This document shows, piece after piece, positions 33,652 to 42,057 of a stretch of 64,000 nucleotides of DNA (position 1 is its first letter; each line of letters begins with the position of its first letter). The notes beneath the pieces were generated by a model. The model saw nothing but the letters and a program-made list of their open reading frames with translations, had not been told where the DNA came from and did not search any database. Position numbers and translations under genes: made by a program. The DNA is taken from the NCBI RefSeq assembly GCF_014838825.1, contig NZ_JACYMO010000003.1, positions 248,001 to 312,000 of the forward strand, in the 5' to 3' direction. The DNA comes from Erwinia persicina (GTDB taxonomy: Bacteria; Pseudomonadota; Gammaproteobacteria; Enterobacterales; Enterobacteriaceae).

Positions 33652-34890
33652 ATGAGCATATCTGAATATCAGCCTGCCACGGCGGCCGTGGATGCGCAGT
33701 GCAGCGGGGAGGTTCGCTGGTCGATCCCGCTGGCCCTGTTTGCCTGCGTACTGCTGGCCTTTTTTGACAAGGTGAGCATTGCTGCGCTGTTTTCTGACCC
33801 GATCTTCCAGCAGGCGCTGGGGATTGATTTTGATACCACCCGACTCGGGCTGCTAATGAGCGCCTTTCTGCTCAGTTATGGCTGCTCGTCGGTGCTGTTA
33901 AGTGGGCTGGGCGACAGGATTAATCCGCTGCGCTTACTGACCATCATGATGCTGTCGTGGTGTCTGCTGATGATCGCGATGGGCTTTTGTCATTCCTACA
34001 GCATGATGCTGGTGCTGCGCGTGGCACTGGGTGTGGCAGAAGGCCCCCTGTTCCCGCTGGCTTTTGCCGTGGTTCGCCTGAACTTTCCGCAACATCTACA
34101 GGCACGGGCCACCATGCTGTGGCTGCTGGGTACCCCCATCGGGGCGGCCATCGGTTTTCCACTTTCCCTTTTTCTACTGACGCGTTTTGGCTGGCAGAGC
34201 ACCTTCTGGTTTATGGCGTTGCTGACGGTGCCGGTCATGGTCTGGGTCTGGCTGGCGCTGCGAAATCTGCGTCAGATGCCTGCGGGATCGCGTCAGGTCA
34301 GTCTGCCGCGTAAAGCGGCGCGCAGGCGTCTGTTCCGCAGCGTTCATTTCTGGATTATTTGCGTGACGAACATCGCTTTCTTGACCTACCTCTGGGGGGT
34401 TAACGGCTGGCTGCCGAGCTATCTGGTGGAAGGCCGTGGCATCCATCTCAGTGATGTGGGCTGGCTGTCGTCACTGCCCTTTATCGCCATGCTGTTAGGG
34501 GAAGGGGCAGGCGCATGGCTTTCCGATCGCTTCGATCGCCGTGCGCTGGTCTGCTTTATCTCCCTGGGCGGCGCGGCGGCTGGCCTGCTGGCGGTACTGC
34601 ATCTGCAACAGACCTGGATGGTGATCGCCGCCATGAGCGTCAGCACGTTTATGTGGGGGGCGGGAGCACCCAACATGTTTGCGTTACTGGCAAAGGTTAC
34701 GCCGTCCAGTGTGACGGCAACCGCCGGGGGAATTTTCAACGGTCTGGGTAATTTTGCCGGGGCGCTGGCACCTGTGCTGATGGGGGCGCTGATTGCCTCT
34801 ACGCACAGCATGGACAGTGGCCTGCTTTTTCTGGTGGTGATGGCCGTGCTGGGTTGCATGCTGTTACTTCCGATGCTGAAACGTTACTGA
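33652..34890 (+). CDS. MFS transporter, ACS (aromatic/organic anion) type
   Basis: A 412-residue twelve-helix permease. It has the MFS loop LGDRINPLR between TM2 and TM3, RVALGVAEGPLFPLAFA in TM4 and a second SDRFDRRAL loop. The RxxLGxxEGP pattern is typical of the anion:cation symporter family, which includes uptake carriers for aromatic acids. It probably imports the pathway substrate. Ribosome site GGAGG lies upstream of ATG 33652. Confidence 0.9.
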   Translation: MSISEYQPATAAVDAQCSGEVRWSIPLALFACVLLAFFDKVSIAALFSDPIFQQALGIDFDTTRLGLLMSAFLLSYGCSSVLLSGLGDRINPLRLLTIMMLSWCLLMIAMGFCHSYSMMLVLRVALGVAEGPLFPLAFAVVRLNFPQHLQARATMLWLLGTPIGAAIGFPLSLFLLTRFGWQSTFWFMALLTVPVMVWVWLALRNLRQMPAGSRQVSLPRKAARRRLFRSVHFWIICVTNIAFLTYLWGVNGWLPSYLVEGRGIHLSDVGWLSSLPFIAMLLGEGAGAWLSDRFDRRALVCFISLGGAAAGLLAVLHLQQTWMVIAAMSVSTFMWGAGAPNMFALLAKVTPSSVTATAGGIFNGLGNFAGALAPVLMGALIASTHSMDSGLLFLVVMAVLGCMLLLPMLKRY

Positions 34891-34903
34891 GGAGAGTTAA
34901 ACC

Positions 34904-35440
34904 ATGTCAAATACTGGAGAAAAAGCGGCTGTCAAACCTGCCAGCCTGCCCATGGATCAGTGGATTGAGTCCCGCATTGCTCGTTTTTCCGGGCGTAAAT
35001 ATGACTGGGAGGCGCTGAAGTTTCAGGCCGATTTTGACCCCAAATACCGACGGGCACAGATGCGCTATATCGGTACGGGGGCGACCGGGGTTGCCGCCGA
35101 TGGTAATACCGTCCCTGCGGAGAATTTTACCTTCTCGACAATGGTGTTACCGGCAAAATGTGAAGGCCCGCTTCATCTGCATGACGATGTGGAAGAGGTG
35201 TTTTTTATGCTGAAAGGGTGCATCACGCTGATGGTGCAGGACGGCGACGGCTATTACGAAACCGTGCTGAACGAGCGCGATCTGATATCCGTTCCGGCGG
35301 GCATTTATCGCGGCCTGTTTAACCACGGCGAGGAAGAGGCGCTGATGTGCGTGATGCTGGGCACGGCGAAACCGCATATTCCGACCTACCCCGCCGGACA
35401 CCCCCTGTCACGAGTTAAGCGCCAGCCGGTATCGTCATGA
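34904..35440 (+). CDS. Cupin-domain protein
   Basis: A 178-residue single-cupin protein. Motif 1 is HLHDDVEEVFFMLKG, giving two His and one Glu as metal ligands. Motif 2 reads PAGIYRGLFN, where the usual His ligand is Arg. It may be a two-His/one-Glu oxygenase-like or isomerase-like cupin, or a non-catalytic sensor; substrate unknown. It lies between the carrier and the hydrolase, with a four-base overlap to the latter. Confidence 0.82.
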   Translation: MSNTGEKAAVKPASLPMDQWIESRIARFSGRKYDWEALKFQADFDPKYRRAQMRYIGTGATGVAADGNTVPAENFTFSTMVLPAKCEGPLHLHDDVEEVFFMLKGCITLMVQDGDGYYETVLNERDLISVPAGIYRGLFNHGEEEALMCVMLGTAKPHIPTYPAGHPLSRVKRQPVSS

Positions 35441-36219
35441 TTGCGTGGCATGAAGCGGGAAGCGGCCCGGCGCTGGTTCTGCTTCATGGCATCAGTTCAG
35501 GCAGCAGTAGCTGGCATAAACAGCTGAACGATCCGCGGTTGCAGGGCTGCTGTCGTATCCTGGCCTGGGACGCGCCAGGCTACGGAAAGAGCCTTGCCCT
35601 GACGGAGGCGGAACCCGCCGCCGAACGGTATGCCGGGGCGCTGGCACAGATGCTGGATGATGCCGGAGAGCAACAGGTGGTGCTGGTGGGGCATTCGCTG
35701 GGGGCATTGATCGCCAGCGCCTTTGCCGTGAGCTATCCGCAGCGGGTTAAGCATCTGGTGCTGGCCGACCCTGCGCAGGGCTATGGGCGGGCGACGGTGG
35801 AAAAACAGCAGCAGGTGCTCATCCAGCGTCAGCAGCAGCTGGCAGGAGGTCTGGAGAAACTGGCTGCCACCCGGGCGGTCAGGTTGTTGCGGCCCGATGC
35901 TGATGAACGCGATGTGGCTACCGTTGCCGCCGGGATGCGGCGGCTTAACCCATCGGGTTTTCTGCAGGCGGTATCCCTGCTGGTGCATGAGGATATCCAT
36001 GGCTGGCTGGCGAAAAACTCCCGCCCGACCGAAGTGTGGTGTGGTGAGATGGATACGATAACGCCGCCGGTTCAGGCTCAGGATCTTGCCCGCGGTCAGG
36101 GCTTCCCCTACCTGCCGATCCCCGGGGCCGGCCATGCCAGTTATCTCGACAATGCGGCCTTTTTTAACCGCCAGCTGCGGCGGGTGATCACCGGAGAGGA
36201 AAATGGATCTTCACATTAG
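35437..36219 (+). CDS. Alpha/beta-hydrolase (candidate meta-cleavage product hydrolase)
   Basis: A 260-residue alpha/beta-fold hydrolase. It shows the oxyanion HG (LLHGISSGSSSW), nucleophile elbow GHSLG with Ser near 87, Asp in WCGEMDTITPP and His in GAGHASYLDN, so the triad is complete. Next to an extradiol dioxygenase, a C-C bond hydrolase acting on the ring-fission product is the natural role (BphD/CarC class). It overlaps the next gene by 17 bases. Confidence 0.85.
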   Translation: MIAWHEAGSGPALVLLHGISSGSSSWHKQLNDPRLQGCCRILAWDAPGYGKSLALTEAEPAAERYAGALAQMLDDAGEQQVVLVGHSLGALIASAFAVSYPQRVKHLVLADPAQGYGRATVEKQQQVLIQRQQQLAGGLEKLAATRAVRLLRPDADERDVATVAAGMRRLNPSGFLQAVSLLVHEDIHGWLAKNSRPTEVWCGEMDTITPPVQAQDLARGQGFPYLPIPGAGHASYLDNAAFFNRQLRRVITGEENGSSH

Positions 36220-36997
36220 AGGGCGGGTCGCGGTAGTGACGGGCGGGTCGTCGGGCATCGGATTCGCCACGCTCAAACTGTTGCTGGCGGAGGGGGCCCG
36301 AGTCGCGTTCTGCGGCCGCAATACCACCCGACTGGCCAGTGCTCACGCCGCACTGCGCGAGGCCTACCCCGAAGCCGACATGCTGGCACAGCACTGTGAT
36401 GTGCTGGATCAACAGGCAGTAGAGCGGTTTGCTCAGGCGGTCAGTCAGCGATTTGGGGCTGCAGACATGCTGATCAACAACGCCGGGCAGGGCTATGTGG
36501 CTAATTTTAGTGATACGCCACGTTCCGCCTGGTTACAGGAGGCGGAACTGAAGCTGTTTGGCGTGATTAATCCGCTTGAGGCGTTTTTACCGGCGCTGGA
36601 GCGTTCGGATATTGCGTCAGTGACCTGCGTTAATTCACTGCTGGCCCGTCAGCCGGAAGAGCACATGATCGCCACCTCGGCGGCCCGTGCGGCCCTGCTC
36701 AACCTGACGCTGTCGCTGTCGAAGGCGCTGGTCCACAAGGGCATCCGTGTTAATGCGATTTTGCTGGGCATGGTGGAGTCCGGCCAGTGGCGACGGCGTT
36801 TTGAACAGCGAGAAGACCAGCAGCAGAGCTGGGAGCAGTGGGCCACGGCCCTGGCGGAAAGACGCGGTATTCCCCTCGGGCGTTTAGGTAAACCGGAGGA
36901 AGCGGCGCGGGCATTACTTTTCCTTGCGTCTCCCCTGGCCTCTTTTACCACCGGTGCGGCACTGGATGTTTCCGGCGGATTCTCGCGGCAGCTATAA
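36203..36997 (+). CDS. SDR-family protein lacking the YxxxK catalytic pair
   Basis: A 264-residue short-chain dehydrogenase fold with intact cofactor motif TGGSSGIGFATL and NNAGQG. The active-site segment reads MIATSAARAALLNL: where classical SDRs have Tyr-x3-Lys, this has Thr and Arg. The preceding Ser (CVNSLLARQ) is kept. It may use another residue, act on an unusual substrate, or be non-catalytic. GGAGAGG lies upstream of ATG 36203. Confidence 0.87.
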   Translation: MDLHIRGRVAVVTGGSSGIGFATLKLLLAEGARVAFCGRNTTRLASAHAALREAYPEADMLAQHCDVLDQQAVERFAQAVSQRFGAADMLINNAGQGYVANFSDTPRSAWLQEAELKLFGVINPLEAFLPALERSDIASVTCVNSLLARQPEEHMIATSAARAALLNLTLSLSKALVHKGIRVNAILLGMVESGQWRRRFEQREDQQQSWEQWATALAERRGIPLGRLGKPEEAARALLFLASPLASFTTGAALDVSGGFSRQL

Positions 36998-37005
36998 GGA
37001 TACCC

Positions 37006-37785
37006 ATGAAAAAAATTATGTTGATCGGCTTTGGTGTCATGGCGCAGGAGGTGCTTGCGCGCCTGCCGGCAGGCGTCACTCCCGGCTGGATCCTCGCACG
37101 CGAACATCATCATCCCGCTATTCTTTCCCGTTTTGACGGGCAGGTTAAGGCTATCGTTTCTCCTGAACAGTGCGACGGGGAGCCTGACCTGGTGCTGGAG
37201 TGTGCCAGCCAGCAGGCCGTTGGGGAGTATGCAGAGGCGATCCTGCTGCGTGGCTGGCGGCTGGCCATCGTCTCAACGGGGGCGCTGGCGAATGAGGTGC
37301 TGCATCAGCGTCTCCGGCGCGCCTGCAGTCAGGGCGGGCAGCTGATCCCGCTTTCCGGGGCCGTGGCCGGACTGGACGGGCTGGCAGCCGCAAAGGTCGG
37401 TGGGCTGTTGAGCGTGATGTACCAGGCCTGTAAAAGTCCGGAAAGCTGGCGCGGCAGCCGGGCGGAAACGCTGCTCGACCTCAATACCATTACTACCCGG
37501 CAGGTGTTTTTTCGCGGCAGCGCCCGGGAAGCTGCACAGCAGTTCCCGGCCAATGCCAACGTGGCGGCCACGATTGCGCTGGCGGGGATGGGGATGGATC
37601 TGACTCGCGTTGAGCTGGTGGTGGACCCTGACACGTTGCGCAATACGCATACTCTTCATGCCGCCGGCAGTTTTGGTGAGCTGTATCTGGAACTTCGGGG
37701 GTGCCCGTTAGCCCGCAATCCGAAAACCTCGTTACTGGCGGCGCTCAGTGCCGTGCAGATCTGCCGTCAGCTGATTGACGCGTGA
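37006..37785 (+). CDS. L-aspartate-dehydrogenase-like NAD(P) oxidoreductase
   Basis: A 259-residue protein with N-terminal Rossmann motif MLIGFGVMAQEVL and the aspartate dehydrogenase (NadX) domain: VLECASQQAVGEYA, IPLSGAVAGLDGLAAA, NANVAATIALAGMG and the C-terminal NTHTLHAAGSFGELYLEL. Known members oxidise L-aspartate to iminoaspartate. In a degradation operon a related amino-acid or imine substrate is possible. It is eight bp after the SDR and 11 bp before the aldehyde dehydrogenase. Confidence 0.85.
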   Translation: MKKIMLIGFGVMAQEVLARLPAGVTPGWILAREHHHPAILSRFDGQVKAIVSPEQCDGEPDLVLECASQQAVGEYAEAILLRGWRLAIVSTGALANEVLHQRLRRACSQGGQLIPLSGAVAGLDGLAAAKVGGLLSVMYQACKSPESWRGSRAETLLDLNTITTRQVFFRGSAREAAQQFPANANVAATIALAGMGMDLTRVELVVDPDTLRNTHTLHAAGSFGELYLELRGCPLARNPKTSLLAALSAVQICRQLIDA

Positions 37786-37796
37786 AGGAAAAAGAG

Positions 37797-39266
37797 ATGG
37801 AAACAGTAAAGCTGTACCTTGCCGGAGAGTGGCGGGAAGGGCGCGGGGAACGCTTTTGCAGTACTTTCCCCGCTGACGGGACGGTGAATGCCTGGCTGAA
37901 TGCAGCCAGTCTTGACGACGTAGAGCTCGCCGTCAGCGCGGCTGAATGTGCCTGGCGTCAGCCTGAATGGCGCTACATGCTGCCGCACCAGCGTGCGGCG
38001 ATCCTGCACCGCGTCGGCGATCTGATCCTTGCCCGACTGGAATCACTGGCAGTATTACAAACGCGGGATAACGGTAAGCCGCTGGCGGAAACGCGTGGGC
38101 TGGTGGCCAGTGCAGCGGCCACTGCCCACTACTTTGCGGCCGCCTGTGAGGTAATGGAAGGTGAACTGCCGCCGCCGCGCAGCGCTGATTTCATCACCTT
38201 AAGCCATTACGAACCGATCGGCGTGGTCGCCGCCATCACCCCGTGGAACTCCCCGATTGCCAGTGAAATGCAGAAGGTCGCTCCGGCACTGGCAGCGGGT
38301 AATGCTGTCGTGCTGAAACCGGCTGAAGCCACGCCGTTAATGGCACTGCAGCTGGCTTCGCTGTTTGAAGAGGCCGGTCTGCCGCCCGGCCTGTTAAGCG
38401 TGCTGCCGGGGAAAGGGTCGGTAGTGGGAGAGGCGCTGGCACGACATCCGCTGGTGAAAAAGATCTCGTTCACCGGCGGCACCCGCACCGGACGTCTGCT
38501 GGCACACGTGGCGGCTGACAGGCTGATCGCCACCTCGCTGGAATTGGGGGGGAAGTCGCCGACCATCGTGCTGGAGGACGCTGATATTGAGCAGGCCGCG
38601 CGCGGCATCTGTTATGGCATCTTCAGCTCTGCCGGGCAGGCCTGCATCGCCGGAGCGCGCCTTTTCGTTCACCGTTCGCTGTATCAGCCACTGCTTGACC
38701 GGCTGCTGACCCTGACGAGGGGATTATCTCTTGGCGATCCGTTACAGCCCGGTACGCATATAGGCCCGCTGATCAGCGCTGCACACCGTCAGTCAGTGGC
38801 GGAATATGTGGCACTCGCACGGGCAGAAGGGGGGGAGATCCTCTGCGGCGGCAGGGCTCCGGACGATGCAGCTTTCGCGCAGGGAAACTGGTTCGAACCG
38901 ACGATTATTGCCGGACTCAATAACCAGGCGCGGGTGTGTCAGGAGGAGATCTTTGGGCCGGTGCTGGTCGTGATGCCCTTTGATGATGAGGCCGGATTGA
39001 TCGCCCAGGCGAATGATTCGATCTATGGCCTGGCGGCAGGGATCTGGACGCGGGACATCACCCGTGCGCTGCGGCTGGCCGGGCAGCTGGAGACCGGAAC
39101 GGTATGGATCAATACCTACAAAGTGTTCTCGGTGGCGACCCCCTTTGGCGGCGTAAAACAGAGCGGTCTGGGACGTGAAAAAGGACTCCAGGGGCTCAAA
39201 GCCTGGATGCAGCAGAAGAGTATCTATCTGGCGACGACCCCGGCCATTAATGGCTGGAGCGACTAA
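37797..39266 (+). CDS. Aldehyde dehydrogenase
   Basis: A 489-residue NAD(P)-dependent aldehyde dehydrogenase with all core motifs: ITPWNSPIASEM, FTGGTRTGR, the general base in LELGGKSP, the nucleophile in SAGQACIAGAR (Cys near 285), and EEIFGPVL. It would oxidise an aldehyde, probably the product of the ThDP enzyme encoded next. ATG 37797 with AAGGA upstream is preferred to GTG 37782. Confidence 0.93.
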   Translation: METVKLYLAGEWREGRGERFCSTFPADGTVNAWLNAASLDDVELAVSAAECAWRQPEWRYMLPHQRAAILHRVGDLILARLESLAVLQTRDNGKPLAETRGLVASAAATAHYFAAACEVMEGELPPPRSADFITLSHYEPIGVVAAITPWNSPIASEMQKVAPALAAGNAVVLKPAEATPLMALQLASLFEEAGLPPGLLSVLPGKGSVVGEALARHPLVKKISFTGGTRTGRLLAHVAADRLIATSLELGGKSPTIVLEDADIEQAARGICYGIFSSAGQACIAGARLFVHRSLYQPLLDRLLTLTRGLSLGDPLQPGTHIGPLISAAHRQSVAEYVALARAEGGEILCGGRAPDDAAFAQGNWFEPTIIAGLNNQARVCQEEIFGPVLVVMPFDDEAGLIAQANDSIYGLAAGIWTRDITRALRLAGQLETGTVWINTYKVFSVATPFGGVKQSGLGREKGLQGLKAWMQQKSIYLATTPAINGWSD

Positions 39267-39285
39267 CTTCGGACGGAAGAGCATT

Positions 39286-40920
39286 ATGAGTGAGACGATA
39301 ACGGTAGGGGAAGCTCTGGCGCGTACGCTGGAACAGTATGGCGTAACCACGCTGTATGGCATTATTTCTATTCATAATTTACCGATTGCTGATGCGATCG
39401 GCCAGCGGGGTAAGCTGCACTTTGTTCCGGCACGCGGCGAGGCGGGGGCGGTCACCATGGCCGATGCTCACGGTCGTTTTAGCGGGCTGGGTGTTGCATT
39501 AACCAGTACTGGTGCCGGGGCAGGGAATGCGGTGGGCGCACTGCTGGAAGCGATGAATGCCGGCACGCCGCTGCTGCATCTGACCGGCCAGGTGGAGAAA
39601 GTCTGGCTTGACGCTGACAGCGGGTTTATTCATGAGGCCCGCGATCAGCTGGGTTTCCTGCGTGCCAGCAGTAAAGCTGCGCTACGGGTGCATTCCCCGC
39701 AGCAGGCGGTGGCGGTAGTCCATCGTGCTATTCAACTGGCACAAACCCCACCCTGTGGACCGGTCTCTGTGGAGATCCCGATTGATATTCAGAATAGCCA
39801 GATACCCGTAACGCTGGTCACGGCTGCGGTGGGGCCATTATCACCTCCGGCTGCGCCAGACAGGGTGATCAACGACCTGGCAGAGAGGATCAGAGGCGCA
39901 CGCCGTCCGCTGTTGTGGGTGGGCGGCGGGGCACTGGGCTGTGAGGCGGCGGTTTCGAGGCTGGCCGATGCGGGCGTGATGGTGATTTCCAGCGCGCACG
40001 GGCGTGGTATTTTGCCCGATGCACATCCGCGCAGTCTGCGGGCCTTCCATAATTCTCCCCCGGTCGAGGCGCTGATGGCGCAGAGCGATCTGACGCTGAT
40101 TGCAGGATCGCGCCTGCGCAGTAATGAGACCCGCAGCTGGACGCTGACGCTGCCGCAGCCGAGAATTCAGATCGACCTCGATCCCGCCGCCGCCAGCCGT
40201 AATTATCAGGCGGATGCGGTGCTTAACTATGACTGCCGCTCGCTGCTGAATGCGGTGGCGGAGCGGCTGTCGCCACGGGTGGATCCGGCGCTGGATAGCG
40301 CTATTGCTGATGCGGTAGCCCGGTCAGAGCAGAGGCTGCGTCAGGAGTGCGGCGTGTATGCCGCGCTGAATGATGCCGTGGCAGCGGCATTACCGGCCGA
40401 CGGTATTCTGGTGCGTGATATCACCGTTTCCGGCAGCCTGTGGGGCAGCCGTCTGCTGCCTGCCAGCGGACCGCTGCAGAATATTCACTCCCTGGCCGGT
40501 GCCATTGGTATGGGGCTGGCGATGGCCATCGGCACGGCGCTGGCGAATCCGCAGCGCAAAGTGGTGGGGCTGGTCGGCGACGGGGGACTGGCACTGGGCC
40601 TGGGGGAACTGGCGACGCTGGTGCAGGAGCGGGCTAATGTCACGCTGCTGGTGATGAACGACGGGGGCTACGGAGTGATGCGGGGGATTCAGGATAAATA
40701 CTTCGCCGGACGGCAGTATTATAACCAGCTGCACACCCCGGACTTTACCCTGCTGGCCCGGTCGATGGGGCTGCGGGCGTGGAGCGTCGATGCTGCCACT
40801 GACTTTGCCGGTGTGCTGGCAGAAGCGGTCGCCCTGCCGGGGCCGTCGTTAGTCGTGGTCAATATGAAGGCGATCGGGCCGCTGCACTTTGCCGGGCCAC
40901 CGCAGAAAACACTGTATTGA
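39286..40920 (+). CDS. Thiamine-diphosphate-dependent enzyme (2-oxo-acid decarboxylase/ALS-like)
   Basis: A 544-residue ThDP enzyme of the acetolactate synthase/benzoylformate decarboxylase group. It has the cofactor-activating Glu in PARGEAGAVTMADAHGR near residue 50, a central Rossmann-like domain, and the ThDP/Mg motif GDGGLALGLGELATL ending LLVMNDGGYG. With an aldehyde dehydrogenase beside it, decarboxylation of an aryl-2-oxo acid to an aldehyde is the best guess; carboligation is also possible. Last gene of the operon. ATG 39286 is chosen; an extension to 39175 overlaps the previous gene. Confidence 0.88.
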   Translation: MSETITVGEALARTLEQYGVTTLYGIISIHNLPIADAIGQRGKLHFVPARGEAGAVTMADAHGRFSGLGVALTSTGAGAGNAVGALLEAMNAGTPLLHLTGQVEKVWLDADSGFIHEARDQLGFLRASSKAALRVHSPQQAVAVVHRAIQLAQTPPCGPVSVEIPIDIQNSQIPVTLVTAAVGPLSPPAAPDRVINDLAERIRGARRPLLWVGGGALGCEAAVSRLADAGVMVISSAHGRGILPDAHPRSLRAFHNSPPVEALMAQSDLTLIAGSRLRSNETRSWTLTLPQPRIQIDLDPAAASRNYQADAVLNYDCRSLLNAVAERLSPRVDPALDSAIADAVARSEQRLRQECGVYAALNDAVAAALPADGILVRDITVSGSLWGSRLLPASGPLQNIHSLAGAIGMGLAMAIGTALANPQRKVVGLVGDGGLALGLGELATLVQERANVTLLVMNDGGYGVMRGIQDKYFAGRQYYNQLHTPDFTLLARSMGLRAWSVDAATDFAGVLAEAVALPGPSLVVVNMKAIGPLHFAGPPQKTLY

Positions 40921-40935
40921 TACGGCGGGTGGGAG

Positions 40936-40964
40936 GGGGCTGACCAGAACAGAAGGTCAGCCCC
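40936..40964. repeat. Short intergenic palindrome, copy 2
   Basis: GGGGCTGACC and GGTCAGCCCC form a perfect 10-bp inverted repeat around AGAACAGAA, 16 bases after the ThDP gene. It is the best preserved of four related copies. There is no T-run. Confidence 0.7.
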
Positions 40965-40973
40965 TACAGACCG

Positions 40974-40997
40974 GGGCGACCTGCGTTTCAGTCGCCC
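40974..40997. repeat. Hairpin between convergent operon end and loiP
   Basis: GGGCGAC (40974-40980) and GTCGCCC (40991-40997) form a seven-bp stem with a 10-base loop. A similar GGGGCGACT/AGTCGCCCC stem follows palindrome copy 4 at 56026. It lies between convergent genes and may stop both transcripts weakly. Confidence 0.5.
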
Positions 40998-41015
40998 TGT
41001 GTCACCGGTCAGGCA

Positions 41016-41768
41016 TTATTTACCGGCGGCAATACGCTGTTTGATATGGTCAGCACGCGCCTGGGAAGCCGGGTGTGAATCAAACATGCTGCTTTCATGC
41101 GTCCCTTCCAGTTTGGCTAACTTCTCAAAGCTGGTCACCAGCCCCTGCGGGTTGATGTTACGTTTCTTCAGCAGATCGAAGGAGTAGTCATCCGCCTGGG
41201 ACTCCTGGCTCTGAGAGAACTGGGCATTGACCAGCTTCTCACCGATATCGCCGAGCTGTGACTGCGACAGCGAGGCCGCCACGCCACCGGCTGACGCAGC
41301 GGCAGTACGGATTGCCGTGGTGGAGTAAGCCAGCTGCATCGCTTTACGGGAGTGGCCCAGCGCCACGTGACCCATTTCATGGCCCAGTACGCCTTCAACT
41401 TCATTATCGGTCATCAGATCCATCAGGCCGCTGTAAACGCGGATACAGCCGTTTGCCATGGCCCAGGCGTTGACGTCTTTGGTCAGGTAAACTTTATAGT
41501 TCGCCGGGGTGCCGTTGATATTGTCGCCGAGTGCGGCTGAGATTTTGCTCAGGCGTTTGGCATAAGTGCTGCTGGCCGGGGCGATCTGCGCTTCGCTGTC
41601 CATCTGCTGACAGGATTTATCACTTAACTCTTTAACCTGTGCATCGCTCAGTGTGGCGGCCTGCCAGGCCTGCGTACCCGACTGCATCAGCGTGTTTGCA
41701 TCAAAATTCTGACACCCGGTCAGGGCAGTCGCCAGCGCCAGCGCGGCAAAAGAAAAACGTTTGTTCAT
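41016..41768 (-). CDS. loiP: LoiP (YggG), outer-membrane lipoprotein metalloprotease
   Basis: A 250-residue M48-family zinc protease with a lipoprotein signal (LATALTGC). It has the zinc site HEMGHVALGH and third ligand region ESQADDYSF. E. coli LoiP is an outer-membrane protease induced at low osmolarity, acting with BepA/YcaL-type quality control. Length and neighbourhood (next to tktA, divergent) are as in E. coli. Confidence 0.94.
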   Translation of the reverse strand: MNKRFSFAALALATALTGCQNFDANTLMQSGTQAWQAATLSDAQVKELSDKSCQQMDSEAQIAPASSTYAKRLSKISAALGDNINGTPANYKVYLTKDVNAWAMANGCIRVYSGLMDLMTDNEVEGVLGHEMGHVALGHSRKAMQLAYSTTAIRTAAASAGGVAASLSQSQLGDIGEKLVNAQFSQSQESQADDYSFDLLKKRNINPQGLVTSFEKLAKLEGTHESSMFDSHPASQARADHIKQRIAAGK

Positions 41769-41934
41769 TCCAGTTCATCCATTAAGGTAACAAGGTATTT
41801 AAAATCAGAAAGTTGCAAAATTACGCCGGGCGAAAAATCGCCGGCGCGAGATGTGTTATAGCGCGTGTTCACGTGGTTGCATAGTCACCATCCTCTCAAA
41901 CGGCAACATATGTGATTCTTTTTACATCCCGCGC

Positions 41935-41965
41935 CATGTACATGTTACCCGTATTTCATGTACAT
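41935..41965 (+). promoter_or_regulatory. Two ATGTACAT palindromes upstream of tktA
   Basis: CATGTACAT occurs at 41935-41943 and again at 41957-41965, 22 bases apart, or two helical turns. ATGTACAT is itself a perfect palindrome. They lie about 95-120 bases before tktA in the loiP-tktA divergent region. A dimeric regulator binding on one DNA face is plausible, but the factor is not known. Confidence 0.45.
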
Positions 41966-42057
41966 TGATGGTCGACTTTCCTTCGGCTTTGCCTGATAAC
42001 TCATTCATTACAATAGGTTAAGGACGGCGAAGCGTTAAATCCGACCTGGAGTAGAAA

